From: VGSG01 sp040756375
GTDB taxonomy: Bacteria; Desulfobacterota; Desulfomonilia; Desulfomonilales; Desulfomonilaceae
Reading direction: 5' to 3'
Length of the DNA: 64,000 nucleotides
Assembly (NCBI GenBank): GCA_040756375.1
Contig: JBFLZC010000002.1
Span: 62,001 to 126,000, forward strand
Made by a program: the position numbers and the translations under genes. Under the pieces are notes generated by a model. The model saw nothing but the letters and a program-made list of their open reading frames with translations. It did no database searches and was not told the origin of the DNA. Within the stretch, counting starts at the first letter, position 1, and each line of letters starts with the position of its first letter. Below are positions 35,483 to 43,344 of this stretch, piece by piece.

Positions 35483-35905
35483 TCAAACCAAGAGGACCAC
35501 GGTTCTAAGACTTGCATAAAAAGAATGGACATCCGGAGATATCATGGCAGGTTTGACAGACAAGACTGTTAAACCAGGCTTGTAATCATCAAGGCTGACG
35601 CAGTCCAATACGCGCTGAGAATCCTCGGGGTGCCACAGTCGGGCGGAGGCAATCATCGGCTGCAATTTCCAAACACAAGGCATCGCATGTCGGCAACAAC
35701 ATGAACGCTGTTTGCTGCACCGCGATGAGGAATTCCGGTTGTTGTCCGCGACCACGAGCACTTCTGGGGCAACTCGAACAAGGCCGGAGAGTGTCGCGTT
35801 CAAAGCCATGCCGGGCTTTTTCTTCGGGCAAGGCATCCAGCCTCCCCAGGCGACCACGGCCACCAAAACGATAATGAGGCCCTTTACCGTCTTCTTGTTA
35901 CCCAT
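35483..35905 (-). CDS. Doubtful small exported protein
   Basis: This 140-codon frame begins MGNKKTVKGLIIVLVAVVAW, which reads as a signal peptide or signal anchor, followed by GGWMPCPKKKPGMALNATL. From about residue 55 the composition turns irregular (SSSRCSKQRSCCCRH), while a neighbouring frame continues with more protein-like sequence (QPEFLIAVQQTAFMLLP), hinting at a frameshift or decay. No strong ribosome-binding site precedes the ATG. It lies between acr3 and the SGNH-like gene on their strand. I do not recognise it, and it may be a pseudogene. Confidence 0.3.
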   Translation of the reverse strand: MGNKKTVKGLIIVLVAVVAWGGWMPCPKKKPGMALNATLSGLVRVAPEVLVVADNNRNSSSRCSKQRSCCCRHAMPCVWKLQPMIASARLWHPEDSQRVLDCVSLDDYKPGLTVLSVKPAMISPDVHSFYASLRTVVLLV

Positions 35906-36063
35906 ACCGTGACCTACTCGGTCTAAACCTCAAAGCATCTCGCCAAATCGGCGGCCCGCGTCCTTCCGACGAATCGGAGTCCGCAACCTACCCCAGCCCC
36001 GGTGATAAGTCAAGTCAGCCCGCCCGTAGGATTCGGTGAATAAAATGAACCGCATCCTACCTC

Positions 36064-37104
36064 TCATCCGAAGTATCGCTTCCTGAAAGCAAACGCGACG
36101 TTCACGAGGCTGATGAGCACCGGCACTTCGATAAGAGGCCCGATGACTGTGGCAAAAGCCTGATTGGAAGCTATTCCAAAGATCGCCACTGCTACGGCAA
36201 TTGCCAGCTCGAAGTCGTTGCTCGCGGCCGTGAAGGAGACCGCGGTAGTTTGGCCGTAGTCCGCGCCCACTTTTCTCGCGAAGAAGAACGTTGCAAACCA
36301 CATGATGAAGAAATAGCAAGCCATAGGCAGCGCAACCAAGAGCACATGCAATGGCAGCTCAATGATCACTTCGCCTTTTAGGGAAAACATCACGACGATG
36401 GTAAATAGGAGCGCCACGAGCGTAATCGGGCTGATTTTCGGGATGAAGACGTTTTCGTACCAGTCTTTTCCCTTTGCAGCAATCAGACTGAATCGTGTGA
36501 TAATTCCCCCCAAAAACGGAATCCCCAAGTATATGAAAACGGTTATTGCCGCGTCCCACATGGAAATCTCCACATTGAGACCTTTTACCAATCCGAGCCA
36601 GTTCAGCAGCACTGTGACAAAAACGTAAATGTATACCGCATAAAAAAGCACCTGAAAGACCGCATTGAACGCCACAAGCCCGACCGCAAGCTCTCGGTCG
36701 CCTTCGGCCAATTCGTTCCACACGATCACCATTGCGATACAGCGAGCCAATCCGACGAGAATCACTCCAATCATGTATTCAGGGTAATTGTGCAGGAACA
36801 GAACGGCCAAGACGAACATGACCACCGGGCCGACAATCCAGTTCTGCACCAGAGACAGGGCAAGGAGCTTGGTGTTCCTGAAGACCCTGCCCATCTCCTC
36901 ATACTTCACTTTGGCCAGAGGCGGATACATCATCAGGATGAGCCCGACTGCGATAGGGATGGATGTTGTGCCGACCTGCAATCCTGCGATGAACTGCGTA
37001 ATCGCCGGCGCCGCGTAACCGATCCCTATTCCTGCTGCCATAGCAAGGAAAATGACGAGCGTCAGGTACCTATCCAAGAAGGATAGCTGTTTTTCAGTTG
37101 TCAC
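36064..37104 (-). CDS. acr3: Acr3-family arsenite efflux permease
   Basis: This 346-residue protein has ten hydrophobic segments of the bile-acid/arsenite/riboflavin transporter fold. The Acr3 signature GLARCIAMVIVWNEL holds the conserved Cys (residue 122) needed for arsenite transport; PFLGGIITRF and TAASNDFELAIAVAVAIFG with its conserved Glu also match. It extrudes As(OH)3 using the proton gradient. GTG at 37104 starts ten bases after GGAGG. No arsR or arsC is in the window. It lies downstream of the CAX exchanger and ArsP-like cluster, all on one strand. Confidence 0.92.
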   Translation of the reverse strand: MTTEKQLSFLDRYLTLVIFLAMAAGIGIGYAAPAITQFIAGLQVGTTSIPIAVGLILMMYPPLAKVKYEEMGRVFRNTKLLALSLVQNWIVGPVVMFVLAVLFLHNYPEYMIGVILVGLARCIAMVIVWNELAEGDRELAVGLVAFNAVFQVLFYAVYIYVFVTVLLNWLGLVKGLNVEISMWDAAITVFIYLGIPFLGGIITRFSLIAAKGKDWYENVFIPKISPITLVALLFTIVVMFSLKGEVIIELPLHVLLVALPMACYFFIMWFATFFFARKVGADYGQTTAVSFTAASNDFELAIAVAVAIFGIASNQAFATVIGPLIEVPVLISLVNVAFAFRKRYFG

Positions 37105-37200
37105 TCTTCGTACGCCTCCATGGTTGTGGGCTTAAATGAGTCAAGATGACCCGTTGCTCGAGACACCGGCAAAGCGCGTGTCGACTCGCAGAAATTGGTG

Positions 37201-38292
37201 TTACTGCCCGGGAACAAAATAGAACGCGAGTCCGAGAATCGCGTATACAGCGAGCAAGAGCACGCCCTCGAACCAGTTGGACTGCCCGTTGACCACAATC
37301 TGGCTACAGATACCCACCGACAGTATTACGGCCAACGATTCGCCCACTGTAAACACTAGATTCATTGGACTAGGCGCGATCCAATAGCTCAAAAGGACCA
37401 GAAGAGGAGCAACAAAGAGCGCAATCTGCACGCTGCTGCCAATGGCGATACCAAGGCTCAAATCCATGCGGTTCTTGAGGGCCATGGTTACGGCGGAGCT
37501 GTGCTCAGCCGCATTCCCCACCATTGCGACCACGATGACCCCGATGAAGACACTGGACATCCCAAGAGTGTTTGCCGCCTCAGTCACGGAGCCAACGAGG
37601 ATTTCGCTCATCCATGCAATGAGAACCGTGGAAACCACCAAGACGCCTAGGGACAGCCCAAGTCCCCATGGTTGATGCTCAGGTAACTCCTGCTGCTCTT
37701 TCGACCCTCGCTTCCCTGAGAACAGTTCGCTGTGGGTGTACAGCGAGAATATGAGGCTAAACAAATACGTCGTTAGCAATATCGCGGAAATGATGACGCT
37801 GACCATGCCGACATTGTGACTCAACGCGCCTTTGCCAATGAAATGGAATATGCCGGCCACGATGAGACCTATGGAGGCCAGGGAAAGAGCAGCTACTTGC
37901 GACTGTGCTGCTGCCGCGTTGAACTCCTGAATCTTGTGCCGAACACCGCCAGTCAGAAAAGACAGCCCCAGTACAAGGAGAATGTTTCCAACAATCGATC
38001 CGGTTAAGGAGGCCTTGACCACATCGATCAAACCTTGCCTCAGCGCCACGATTGCGATGATCAGCTCAGCGGCATTCCCGAGGGTTGCGTTGAGGAATCC
38101 CCCGATGTTCTCTCCCGCACGATCGGCAATGTGCTCGGTTGCTTTGCCCAACAAGCCGGCCAAAGGAATTATCGCCCCACACGATAAGGCGAAGATCAGC
38201 GTGTGAGACTCAGGGTGCATGTGCTCGACGTACACGCAGACCGGCAAGAAGAGCAGCAACCAATTGAGCGAAGGTCTCAGCATTCGTGGCAT
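37201..38292 (-). CDS. CAX-family calcium(cation)/proton antiporter
   Basis: This 363-residue, eleven-helix exchanger shows the two inverted alpha-repeat motifs of the family: GGFLNATLGNAAELIIAIVAL in the first half and VVAMVGNAAEHSSAVTMALKN in the second. The acidic residues in GNAAE bind the cation. It would expel calcium or another divalent ion in exchange for protons. Two near ATGs exist (38292, 38283); the first is annotated. A gap of about 100 bases separates it from acr3, and 136 bases separate it from the ccdA-like gene, so co-transcription is possible but unproven. Confidence 0.92.
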   Translation of the reverse strand: MPRMLRPSLNWLLLFLPVCVYVEHMHPESHTLIFALSCGAIIPLAGLLGKATEHIADRAGENIGGFLNATLGNAAELIIAIVALRQGLIDVVKASLTGSIVGNILLVLGLSFLTGGVRHKIQEFNAAAAQSQVAALSLASIGLIVAGIFHFIGKGALSHNVGMVSVIISAILLTTYLFSLIFSLYTHSELFSGKRGSKEQQELPEHQPWGLGLSLGVLVVSTVLIAWMSEILVGSVTEAANTLGMSSVFIGVIVVAMVGNAAEHSSAVTMALKNRMDLSLGIAIGSSVQIALFVAPLLVLLSYWIAPSPMNLVFTVGESLAVILSVGICSQIVVNGQSNWFEGVLLLAVYAILGLAFYFVPGQ

Positions 38293-38428
38293 TTTCCATT
38301 ACCCCTTCATCAGATTAAACCCGGCAGATGGGAAAGGAAAGAAGAAAGGGGAAATGAGTCACGTCCGGTCTTGACCTGATTACAAATTCCAAGATGGGCT
38401 AAGTGCACACGTGATCCCCTGGCGCCAC

Positions 38429-39139
38429 CTAAAGGCCGAAGCCCAAGCTGGGAAAGAGTGCGCCAACACCGATGTATATGCCGACTCCGGCCAAAAGGGC
38501 GCCTGCAGCTCTTTTGACAAACAGATTAGCAGAATGCATCTTCCGTGATCCGATCAGGTGTCTCGCCGCGCCTGCCGAAGTCCCGACAGCGAGAATCAGA
38601 AGACAATGGCCGATGCCGTAGAAAAGCATCATAACGCCCCCAAACAAAGGACCTTTAACCGGAATTACACTTACGATCAGCAACAATGCCGGTCCGGTAC
38701 ACGGCAGGGACACGAGGCCGAACATGAAGCCGAACAGCGCAGCTCCTAGAAAGCCGGTATATTTTGGCAGCTTATCCTGGGAAATAGGGAGCTGAATATG
38801 AAACAAGTCCATGAAATGTAATCCGAGCAGCACGCAAATAATCGCGATCACGTAGACCATGTACTCGGACTGGAGAAACGGCGCTGCGGCCAATCCCACT
38901 GTGAACAGAACCGCCAGCTCAACACTGAAACCCAGAATGAATACCAGCGTGAAAAGGAAGGACTTCCACGCGGTCATGTTCTCGTCCATGCCTCCGATAA
39001 AGCCGATCAACAGCGGGACCATTACCAAGACACACGGATTCATTGCAGTCAAAGCGCCACCGATGAACGATCCTCCGGCAGCCAGCCATATGCTTCCGGA
39101 AGATACCCACTGCTGAACCACGGCAAAAATAGACTCCAT
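38429..39139 (-). CDS. CcdA/DsbD-like transmembrane thiol reductant transporter
   Basis: This 236-residue protein has six hydrophobic segments and the CcdA landmarks: the first-repeat motif LTAMNPCVLVMVPLLIGFIGG, containing the PC redox pair, and SLPCTGPALLLIVSVIPVKG in the second repeat. It carries electrons from cytosolic thioredoxin to periplasmic thiol proteins. ATG at 39139 is chosen because AAGGAGG precedes it by six bases; a longer frame has no such site. Its obvious client is the exported thioredoxin-like protein encoded 63 bases upstream. Confidence 0.88.
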   Translation of the reverse strand: MESIFAVVQQWVSSGSIWLAAGGSFIGGALTAMNPCVLVMVPLLIGFIGGMDENMTAWKSFLFTLVFILGFSVELAVLFTVGLAAAPFLQSEYMVYVIAIICVLLGLHFMDLFHIQLPISQDKLPKYTGFLGAALFGFMFGLVSLPCTGPALLLIVSVIPVKGPLFGGVMMLFYGIGHCLLILAVGTSAGAARHLIGSRKMHSANLFVKRAAGALLAGVGIYIGVGALFPSLGFGL

Positions 39140-39202
39140 ACTCGGCCTCCTTGGCTCAATTCCAGGGTGCCCGATCAAATGTTCGGGCTTCCAGTCGGGC
39201 GC

Positions 39203-39655
39203 TTACTGGCGCACAGGGGCCTGTGGCGGGGCGGCAGCCCTTGTCGGCCCCTGGGTTCCGGGAGCAGGTAGACCCATTTGGGCAAAGATCTTCACGATCT
39301 GCTCGCGCTCAAGGGTTCCCTCGTTTCTGATGAACTCTTTGCCGTCCGGCGTGAGGAAGACCTGAGTCGGCATCATGCGGATCCTGAACTGCCGCACCAG
39401 ATCTTTGTTCGCATCCATATCTACCGTTGTAACAATAGCTCGGCCTGCGTAAGCCTTGGCCATGTCTTCCAAAATCGGCTTCATATATTTACAGGGAATG
39501 CACCAACCCCTGCCAAATTCCAATAAAACCGGCATCTTCTTGGCCGCGAGCGCTTGCATATTGATCTGCGGCTCTGCGGCGTAAACAGAGGGGTCAGTGG
39601 AGCCGATAGCGATCATTAGGGTGCAGGCAATTATAAATACTATGGTTTTCGTCAT
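39203..39655 (-). CDS. Exported thioredoxin-like protein
   Basis: This 150-residue thioredoxin-fold protein has an N-terminal signal peptide (MTKTIVFIIACTLMIAIG..., cleavage near VYAAE) and active site GRGWCIPCKYMKP (Cys52, Cys55). The conserved cis-Pro is in RIRMMPTQVFLTPDG. The C-terminal tail is Ala/Pro-rich. It should reduce disulfides or handle thiol-metal chemistry in the periplasm, kept reduced by the CcdA-like protein encoded next. GAGGAGG lies nine bases before the ATG. Confidence 0.9.
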   Translation of the reverse strand: MTKTIVFIIACTLMIAIGSTDPSVYAAEPQINMQALAAKKMPVLLEFGRGWCIPCKYMKPILEDMAKAYAGRAIVTTVDMDANKDLVRQFRIRMMPTQVFLTPDGKEFIRNEGTLEREQIVKIFAQMGLPAPGTQGPTRAAAPPQAPVRQ

Positions 39656-39710
39656 TCAGTTCAACCTCCTCTTCGGTCACAAACTTCAATGGCTGGGCGC
39701 TCAATGCTAC

Positions 39711-39944
39711 TCACGCCGACAGCCATGCGAGAATATCCGCTTCTTTTGGCACCTTGCCCGCGATCTTTACTTCACCGTCGACCACCAGAGCGGGCGTCAT
39801 GAAGACCCCATACTGCGAAAAGACTTTGAGGTCTTCCACTTTCTTCACGTCCGCATCAATTCCCTGCTTTTTCACGATGTCGGTCACAAGATCGTAGAGC
39901 TTGTTGCATTTCGCACAGCCGACACCCAAGATTTCCACTTTCAT
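39711..39944 (-). CDS. Small thioredoxin/glutaredoxin-like redox-active disulfide protein (MTH895 type)
   Basis: This 77-residue mini-thioredoxin has the active site GVGCAKCNKLY (Cys10, Cys13) and cis-Pro in YGVFMTPALVVDGEVKIAGK. This compact family recurs next to DUF318/ArsP permeases, as here, 50 bases downstream of that gene. It probably delivers electrons or carries a bound thiophilic metal to the permease. GGAGG precedes the ATG by about five bases. Confidence 0.92.
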   Translation of the reverse strand: MKVEILGVGCAKCNKLYDLVTDIVKKQGIDADVKKVEDLKVFSQYGVFMTPALVVDGEVKIAGKVPKEADILAWLSA

Positions 39945-39994
39945 TCTTACCTCCGTTGCTCATTGTTCCCGCGCCGGACACAAATCCCTACCTA

Positions 39995-41440
39995 TCAATC
40001 CACGATTGCTCCGAAAATCATCCCCGAAATCGTGGCCATGATGCACACCAGCAAGATAAATACCACCGTCTTCTTGGTTCCCATGACGCTCCGGATCACC
40101 AACATGCTTGGCAACGAAAGAGCAGGCCCGGCCAGGAGCAAAGCAAGCGCGGGACCTTTGCCCATGCCGCTCCCAATCAAACCTTCAACGATCGGGACTT
40201 CCGTGAGGGTAGCGAAATACATGAACGCACCGAAGACCGAAGCAAACAGGTTGGCCCCAAGCGAGTTCCCGCCAACCAACGCCGCCACCCACGCGTTGGG
40301 GATCATCCCTTCCTTATCCGGCCGGCCCAAGAGAAATCCTGCAACCAGAACGCCGATCAGGAGAAGCGGCATGATCTGCTTGGCGAATTGCCATGACTCG
40401 TTGAACCATTCTTCGGCCTCACCGTTAGAAGTGGTGGTAACCAAAGACAGCAAAACCACCCCTGCGGTGAAGGGAACCAGCGGTTCGGACGGAAACACGA
40501 GAGCAAGCGCTCCTACAATGACAGCTGAGATCGCAACTTTCAGCGCGGGCACATCGAACCAGGCCACCAGAGCAATCGCAAAGAAAGCTCCAAGCGCCGC
40601 GGTGATAAGCCACTTAGAAGAATAGACCGCGTACCACAGGCCGGTTGTTTCCGCGGGCTTACCCCAGTTCGCAAAAACGAGAATCCCCACCATGAGCGCG
40701 AAATAGACCGCGGTTTTCCAGAGAGGACGTGCATCGTCCGCATGAGGCATCATAACGGTCGCAGCCGCGTCGGCTCGCTCCTGTTCTTCTTTTCTGAAGA
40801 TCAAGTGCATTAACAGGCCGATCACCACGCTGAATGCGACTGCTCCCACAGCACGAGCTATTCCTAATTCAACACCGAGGATGCGTGCAGTGAGAATGAT
40901 CGCCAGCACATTGATCGCGGGTCCTGAATAGAGAAAGGCAGTCGCGGGTCCCAGCCCGGCCCCACGCATCCAAATTCCCGCAAAGAGAGGGAGCACAGTG
41001 CAGGAACAAACCGCGAGCACCGTACCCGAGACCGATGCCACCGGATACGAAATATACTTGGGCGCAGTCGGGCCCAGATACTTCATCACTCCTTCTTGGC
41101 TCACAAAGACCGCAATCGCGCCGGCAATGAAGAATGCCGGGACGAGGCACAGGAGCACATGTTCCTGTGCGTACCATTTCACCAGATGGAACGCCTCCAT
41201 GACCGCATTGTCGAACCGTGCATTCCCTACCGGCAGGTAGTAACAGAGCAGAAATATTGCCGTTATCCAGGCAAGCGGCTTCCATTCCGCCTTCCAGTAT
41301 GAAAGCCCTACCCACTCCCTGATCGTTCGCACTAAACCATTCGTTGGGGGGGCGGTATAGGATTCAGATGAATCCAAGCCAAGCGCTCGTTCGCTGATAC
41401 GGGCCCCGGCCCCGGTATTCTTTTCTTCAGGAAGCATCAT
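39995..41440 (-). CDS. ArsP/DUF318-family permease
   Basis: This 481-residue membrane protein has about ten hydrophobic segments in two repeats and the family hallmark GTVLAVCSCTVLPLFAGIW with Cys145 and Cys147. It also has FLYSGPAINVLAIILTARILG, and late in the chain LTEVPIVEGLIGSGMGKGPALALLLAGPALSLPSM. ArsP members export trivalent organoarsenicals; many DUF318 relatives have unknown thiophilic cargo. It heads the minus-strand group with two thioredoxin-fold genes and ccdA, and follows a sigma-70-type promoter. Acr3 further down supports an arsenic theme. Cargo assignment remains inferred. Confidence 0.85.
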   Translation of the reverse strand: MMLPEEKNTGAGARISERALGLDSSESYTAPPTNGLVRTIREWVGLSYWKAEWKPLAWITAIFLLCYYLPVGNARFDNAVMEAFHLVKWYAQEHVLLCLVPAFFIAGAIAVFVSQEGVMKYLGPTAPKYISYPVASVSGTVLAVCSCTVLPLFAGIWMRGAGLGPATAFLYSGPAINVLAIILTARILGVELGIARAVGAVAFSVVIGLLMHLIFRKEEQERADAAATVMMPHADDARPLWKTAVYFALMVGILVFANWGKPAETTGLWYAVYSSKWLITAALGAFFAIALVAWFDVPALKVAISAVIVGALALVFPSEPLVPFTAGVVLLSLVTTTSNGEAEEWFNESWQFAKQIMPLLLIGVLVAGFLLGRPDKEGMIPNAWVAALVGGNSLGANLFASVFGAFMYFATLTEVPIVEGLIGSGMGKGPALALLLAGPALSLPSMLVIRSVMGTKKTVVFILLVCIMATISGMIFGAIVD

Positions 41441-41755
41441 TACTTCTCCGTCACTTTTCAGCTTTGCTCAGCCCCATCAGCCGCCCCTCGTTCGCGGGTC
41501 TCAATCGAGGGCAGGCACAAGGCCAGCCCCTACAAAGGCCGACCGGCCGCTTCCACGGGGCCGGATCTCCGGCAAGAAAAAAGGACAACCGTTGCCGATT
41601 GCCCGGCTGATAACCAGGAGTTTGCAGCCGCGCGGCCGCAACTCCATTTCGTCAATTGGTCAAATAGTAAATGGTGCTCCCCGCGCTGTCAAGTGCTTTT
41701 CGGTCTGCATTGCAATCGTCGGCTCAAAAACCGGAGTAGGCATTCGCTGATCCCC
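41441..41755. other. Leader region of the permease cluster
   Basis: These 315 bases lie between the bicupin stop and the permease start and contain no gene. They hold the sigma-70-type promoter at 41664-41692, and just downstream of its start site an imperfect GC-rich hairpin (41617-41645, GGAGTT...CGCGCGGCCGC...AACTCC). A direct repeat TTGAC-caa-TTGAC overlaps the start region and might be an operator. Confidence 0.5.
41664..41692 (-). promoter_or_regulatory. Sigma-70-type promoter of the ArsP/thioredoxin/ccdA cluster
   Basis: The minus strand has a perfect TTGACA (41687-41692), a 17-base spacer and TACTAT (41664-41669). Transcription would start near 41657, about 217 bases before the permease ATG. 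The site is downstream of the bicupin stop, so it defines the metal/thiol cluster as a separate transcript. Confidence 0.65.
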
Positions 41756-43021
41756 TTACCCGCGTTTGCGGCCGGATGTAATGAATTCTTGTCTCTTGGG
41801 CAGCTTGTTTATAACGGCCTTAGGCAAATGCAAGTTGGTCTCCAAGAGATAGGCCGGTTGAGAGGCAAGGACCGTGCTGAGACTTATTTCCTGGTACTCG
41901 CCGCTGTTGAAAACGACGATGAGCTCAGCAGGTCCATCGCCAACATTTTCGAGAGCGTGGCCGTATCCCATGGGCGCGAAACCGATGTCACCGCCCTGCA
42001 ACTCCACTGTCTTTGCAAGGCCGTGAGACGCAAAAACAGTGAGGCGGATCTTGCCCGAAAGGATGTATTGCCATTCATCCGCGTTTGGGTGCCAGTGGAG
42101 CTCACGGAGCGCGCCGCGTTCCAGATTGATCAAAGCCCCGGTCATTGTCGTCGAAATGGGAAATTCCTTGGCCGAAGCCAGGCGCACCTCCCCGTCCCTG
42201 TCTCTCCTGTAGGGCTTTTGTGCAGCGAGCGAATACTTGTGGGTCAGGGGCGAAACGAGCACCGTTCCAGGTCCCGATACGGGAGACACCGGGAGCGGCG
42301 GCGGTGGCGGGCCCTCGGCTATATAGACCTCTTTGGCGGGAAGATCCTTGAGATCGGAAGCGGAGACGTTGAGGTTCTTTGCCACAATTTCCTTGGGAGT
42401 CTGGGCAAGCCAGTCTGTGAGACTGAAGGTCGCAAATTCCGAGAAATAGCCATTGTCGAAGACGAGCAGGAACTTGGCTTCACCCGGTCCCAGGCCAAGT
42501 CCTTGAATTGAGTGTGCGTGCCCGCGCGGAAAGTACCAGATGTCTCCGGGTCCGAAGTCCGCGATTTCTATGCGGCCCTGCGGATCCAGAATGGTCACCC
42601 GGACATTGCCTTCGATCACGTACGCCCATTCAGCGGCATTTGCATGCCAATGAAGTTCGCGAAGCCCGCCGGGTTTTAGGGTCATCAGTACTCCGGCGAT
42701 GCTCTTGGATACGGGAAACTCCCGCGCTGTGGCCTCACGCGCAGAGCCTCCGGGCAGCTCCCGAGCCGGCTGTTGGATCAGCGGAAAGCGAAAATCGGGT
42801 AATGTCGCCATCTCGGGGGCAGCCGGGACAGCTCTCTGACTCGGCTTTGCTTCTGCCTTGGCCTGCTGTATCAAAGGAGGCGCGAGTACACCGCCCGCAA
42901 CCAGTGTTAATCCGCTGAGGAAGCTTCTCCGGTCGATGCCGACCTGCAAATGTTTTGGATCTTTCCGCTTCTTCGGGTGGGCCTCTTTTCGTTTCAAGTA
43001 GTTTCGTATCCTCTGATTCAT
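41756..43021 (-). CDS. Tat-exported bicupin, oxalate-decarboxylase-like
   Basis: This 421-residue protein starts with a Tat signal (IDRRSFLSGL, Arg31-Arg32, then a hydrophobic stretch). It has two germin-like cupins, each with a manganese set: HWHANAAEW (124-132) with His near 170, and HWHPNADEW (309-317) with PMGYGHALEN. The lid after cupin 1 reads SEFAT (194-198) where Bacillus OxdC has SENST; the catalytic Glu is kept. LTDWLAQTPKEIVAKNL following the lid is also OxdC-like. It probably decarboxylates oxalate to formate and CO2 in the periplasm. ATG at 43021 has AAGGA seven bases upstream. Confidence 0.88.
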   Translation of the reverse strand: MNQRIRNYLKRKEAHPKKRKDPKHLQVGIDRRSFLSGLTLVAGGVLAPPLIQQAKAEAKPSQRAVPAAPEMATLPDFRFPLIQQPARELPGGSAREATAREFPVSKSIAGVLMTLKPGGLRELHWHANAAEWAYVIEGNVRVTILDPQGRIEIADFGPGDIWYFPRGHAHSIQGLGLGPGEAKFLLVFDNGYFSEFATFSLTDWLAQTPKEIVAKNLNVSASDLKDLPAKEVYIAEGPPPPPLPVSPVSGPGTVLVSPLTHKYSLAAQKPYRRDRDGEVRLASAKEFPISTTMTGALINLERGALRELHWHPNADEWQYILSGKIRLTVFASHGLAKTVELQGGDIGFAPMGYGHALENVGDGPAELIVVFNSGEYQEISLSTVLASQPAYLLETNLHLPKAVINKLPKRQEFITSGRKRG

Positions 43022-43344
43022 TATCGTGTCCTTCTTCTCGCTTGCAGAGGTGGTTGCATCCGGAGACCTGTTTGCCTGCGCATCGGAATCAATCTTTGGC
43101 AGCCTCCACTCGTTTTCAATTGCACTCCCCAAGAGCAATTTTGAGAAGTTAGATGCGCCGGCATCATTAGAGATTCAGGGCGGTGACCACAAAGCACGCG
43201 CGCCGGGCTCCAGGCCGCGTGATGCAAGAGCAATTCTCGAGAGTGATCTACGATTACCTGGTGGGTGAGACTGCCTGCTTGTCCAGCAGTGCCATTTTGT
43301 CGAGAAAGGACCCAAGTGAAGCGCTATCTGTCTCTGTCAAGTAA
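43022..43344. other. Intergenic region upstream of the bicupin
   Basis: These 323 bases hold no convincing gene; the bicupin frame stays open upstream to 43138, but those codons lack a ribosome-binding site. A TTGACA occurs on the minus strand just after the QueG-like stop, without a matching -10 at proper spacing. I see no other structured element. Confidence 0.4.

Noticed and set aside
39597..40625. 342-codon plus-strand frame opposite the ArsP-like permease
   Set aside because: It is antisense to well-supported genes and rich in Ser/Pro/Thr, as expected for an antisense shadow.
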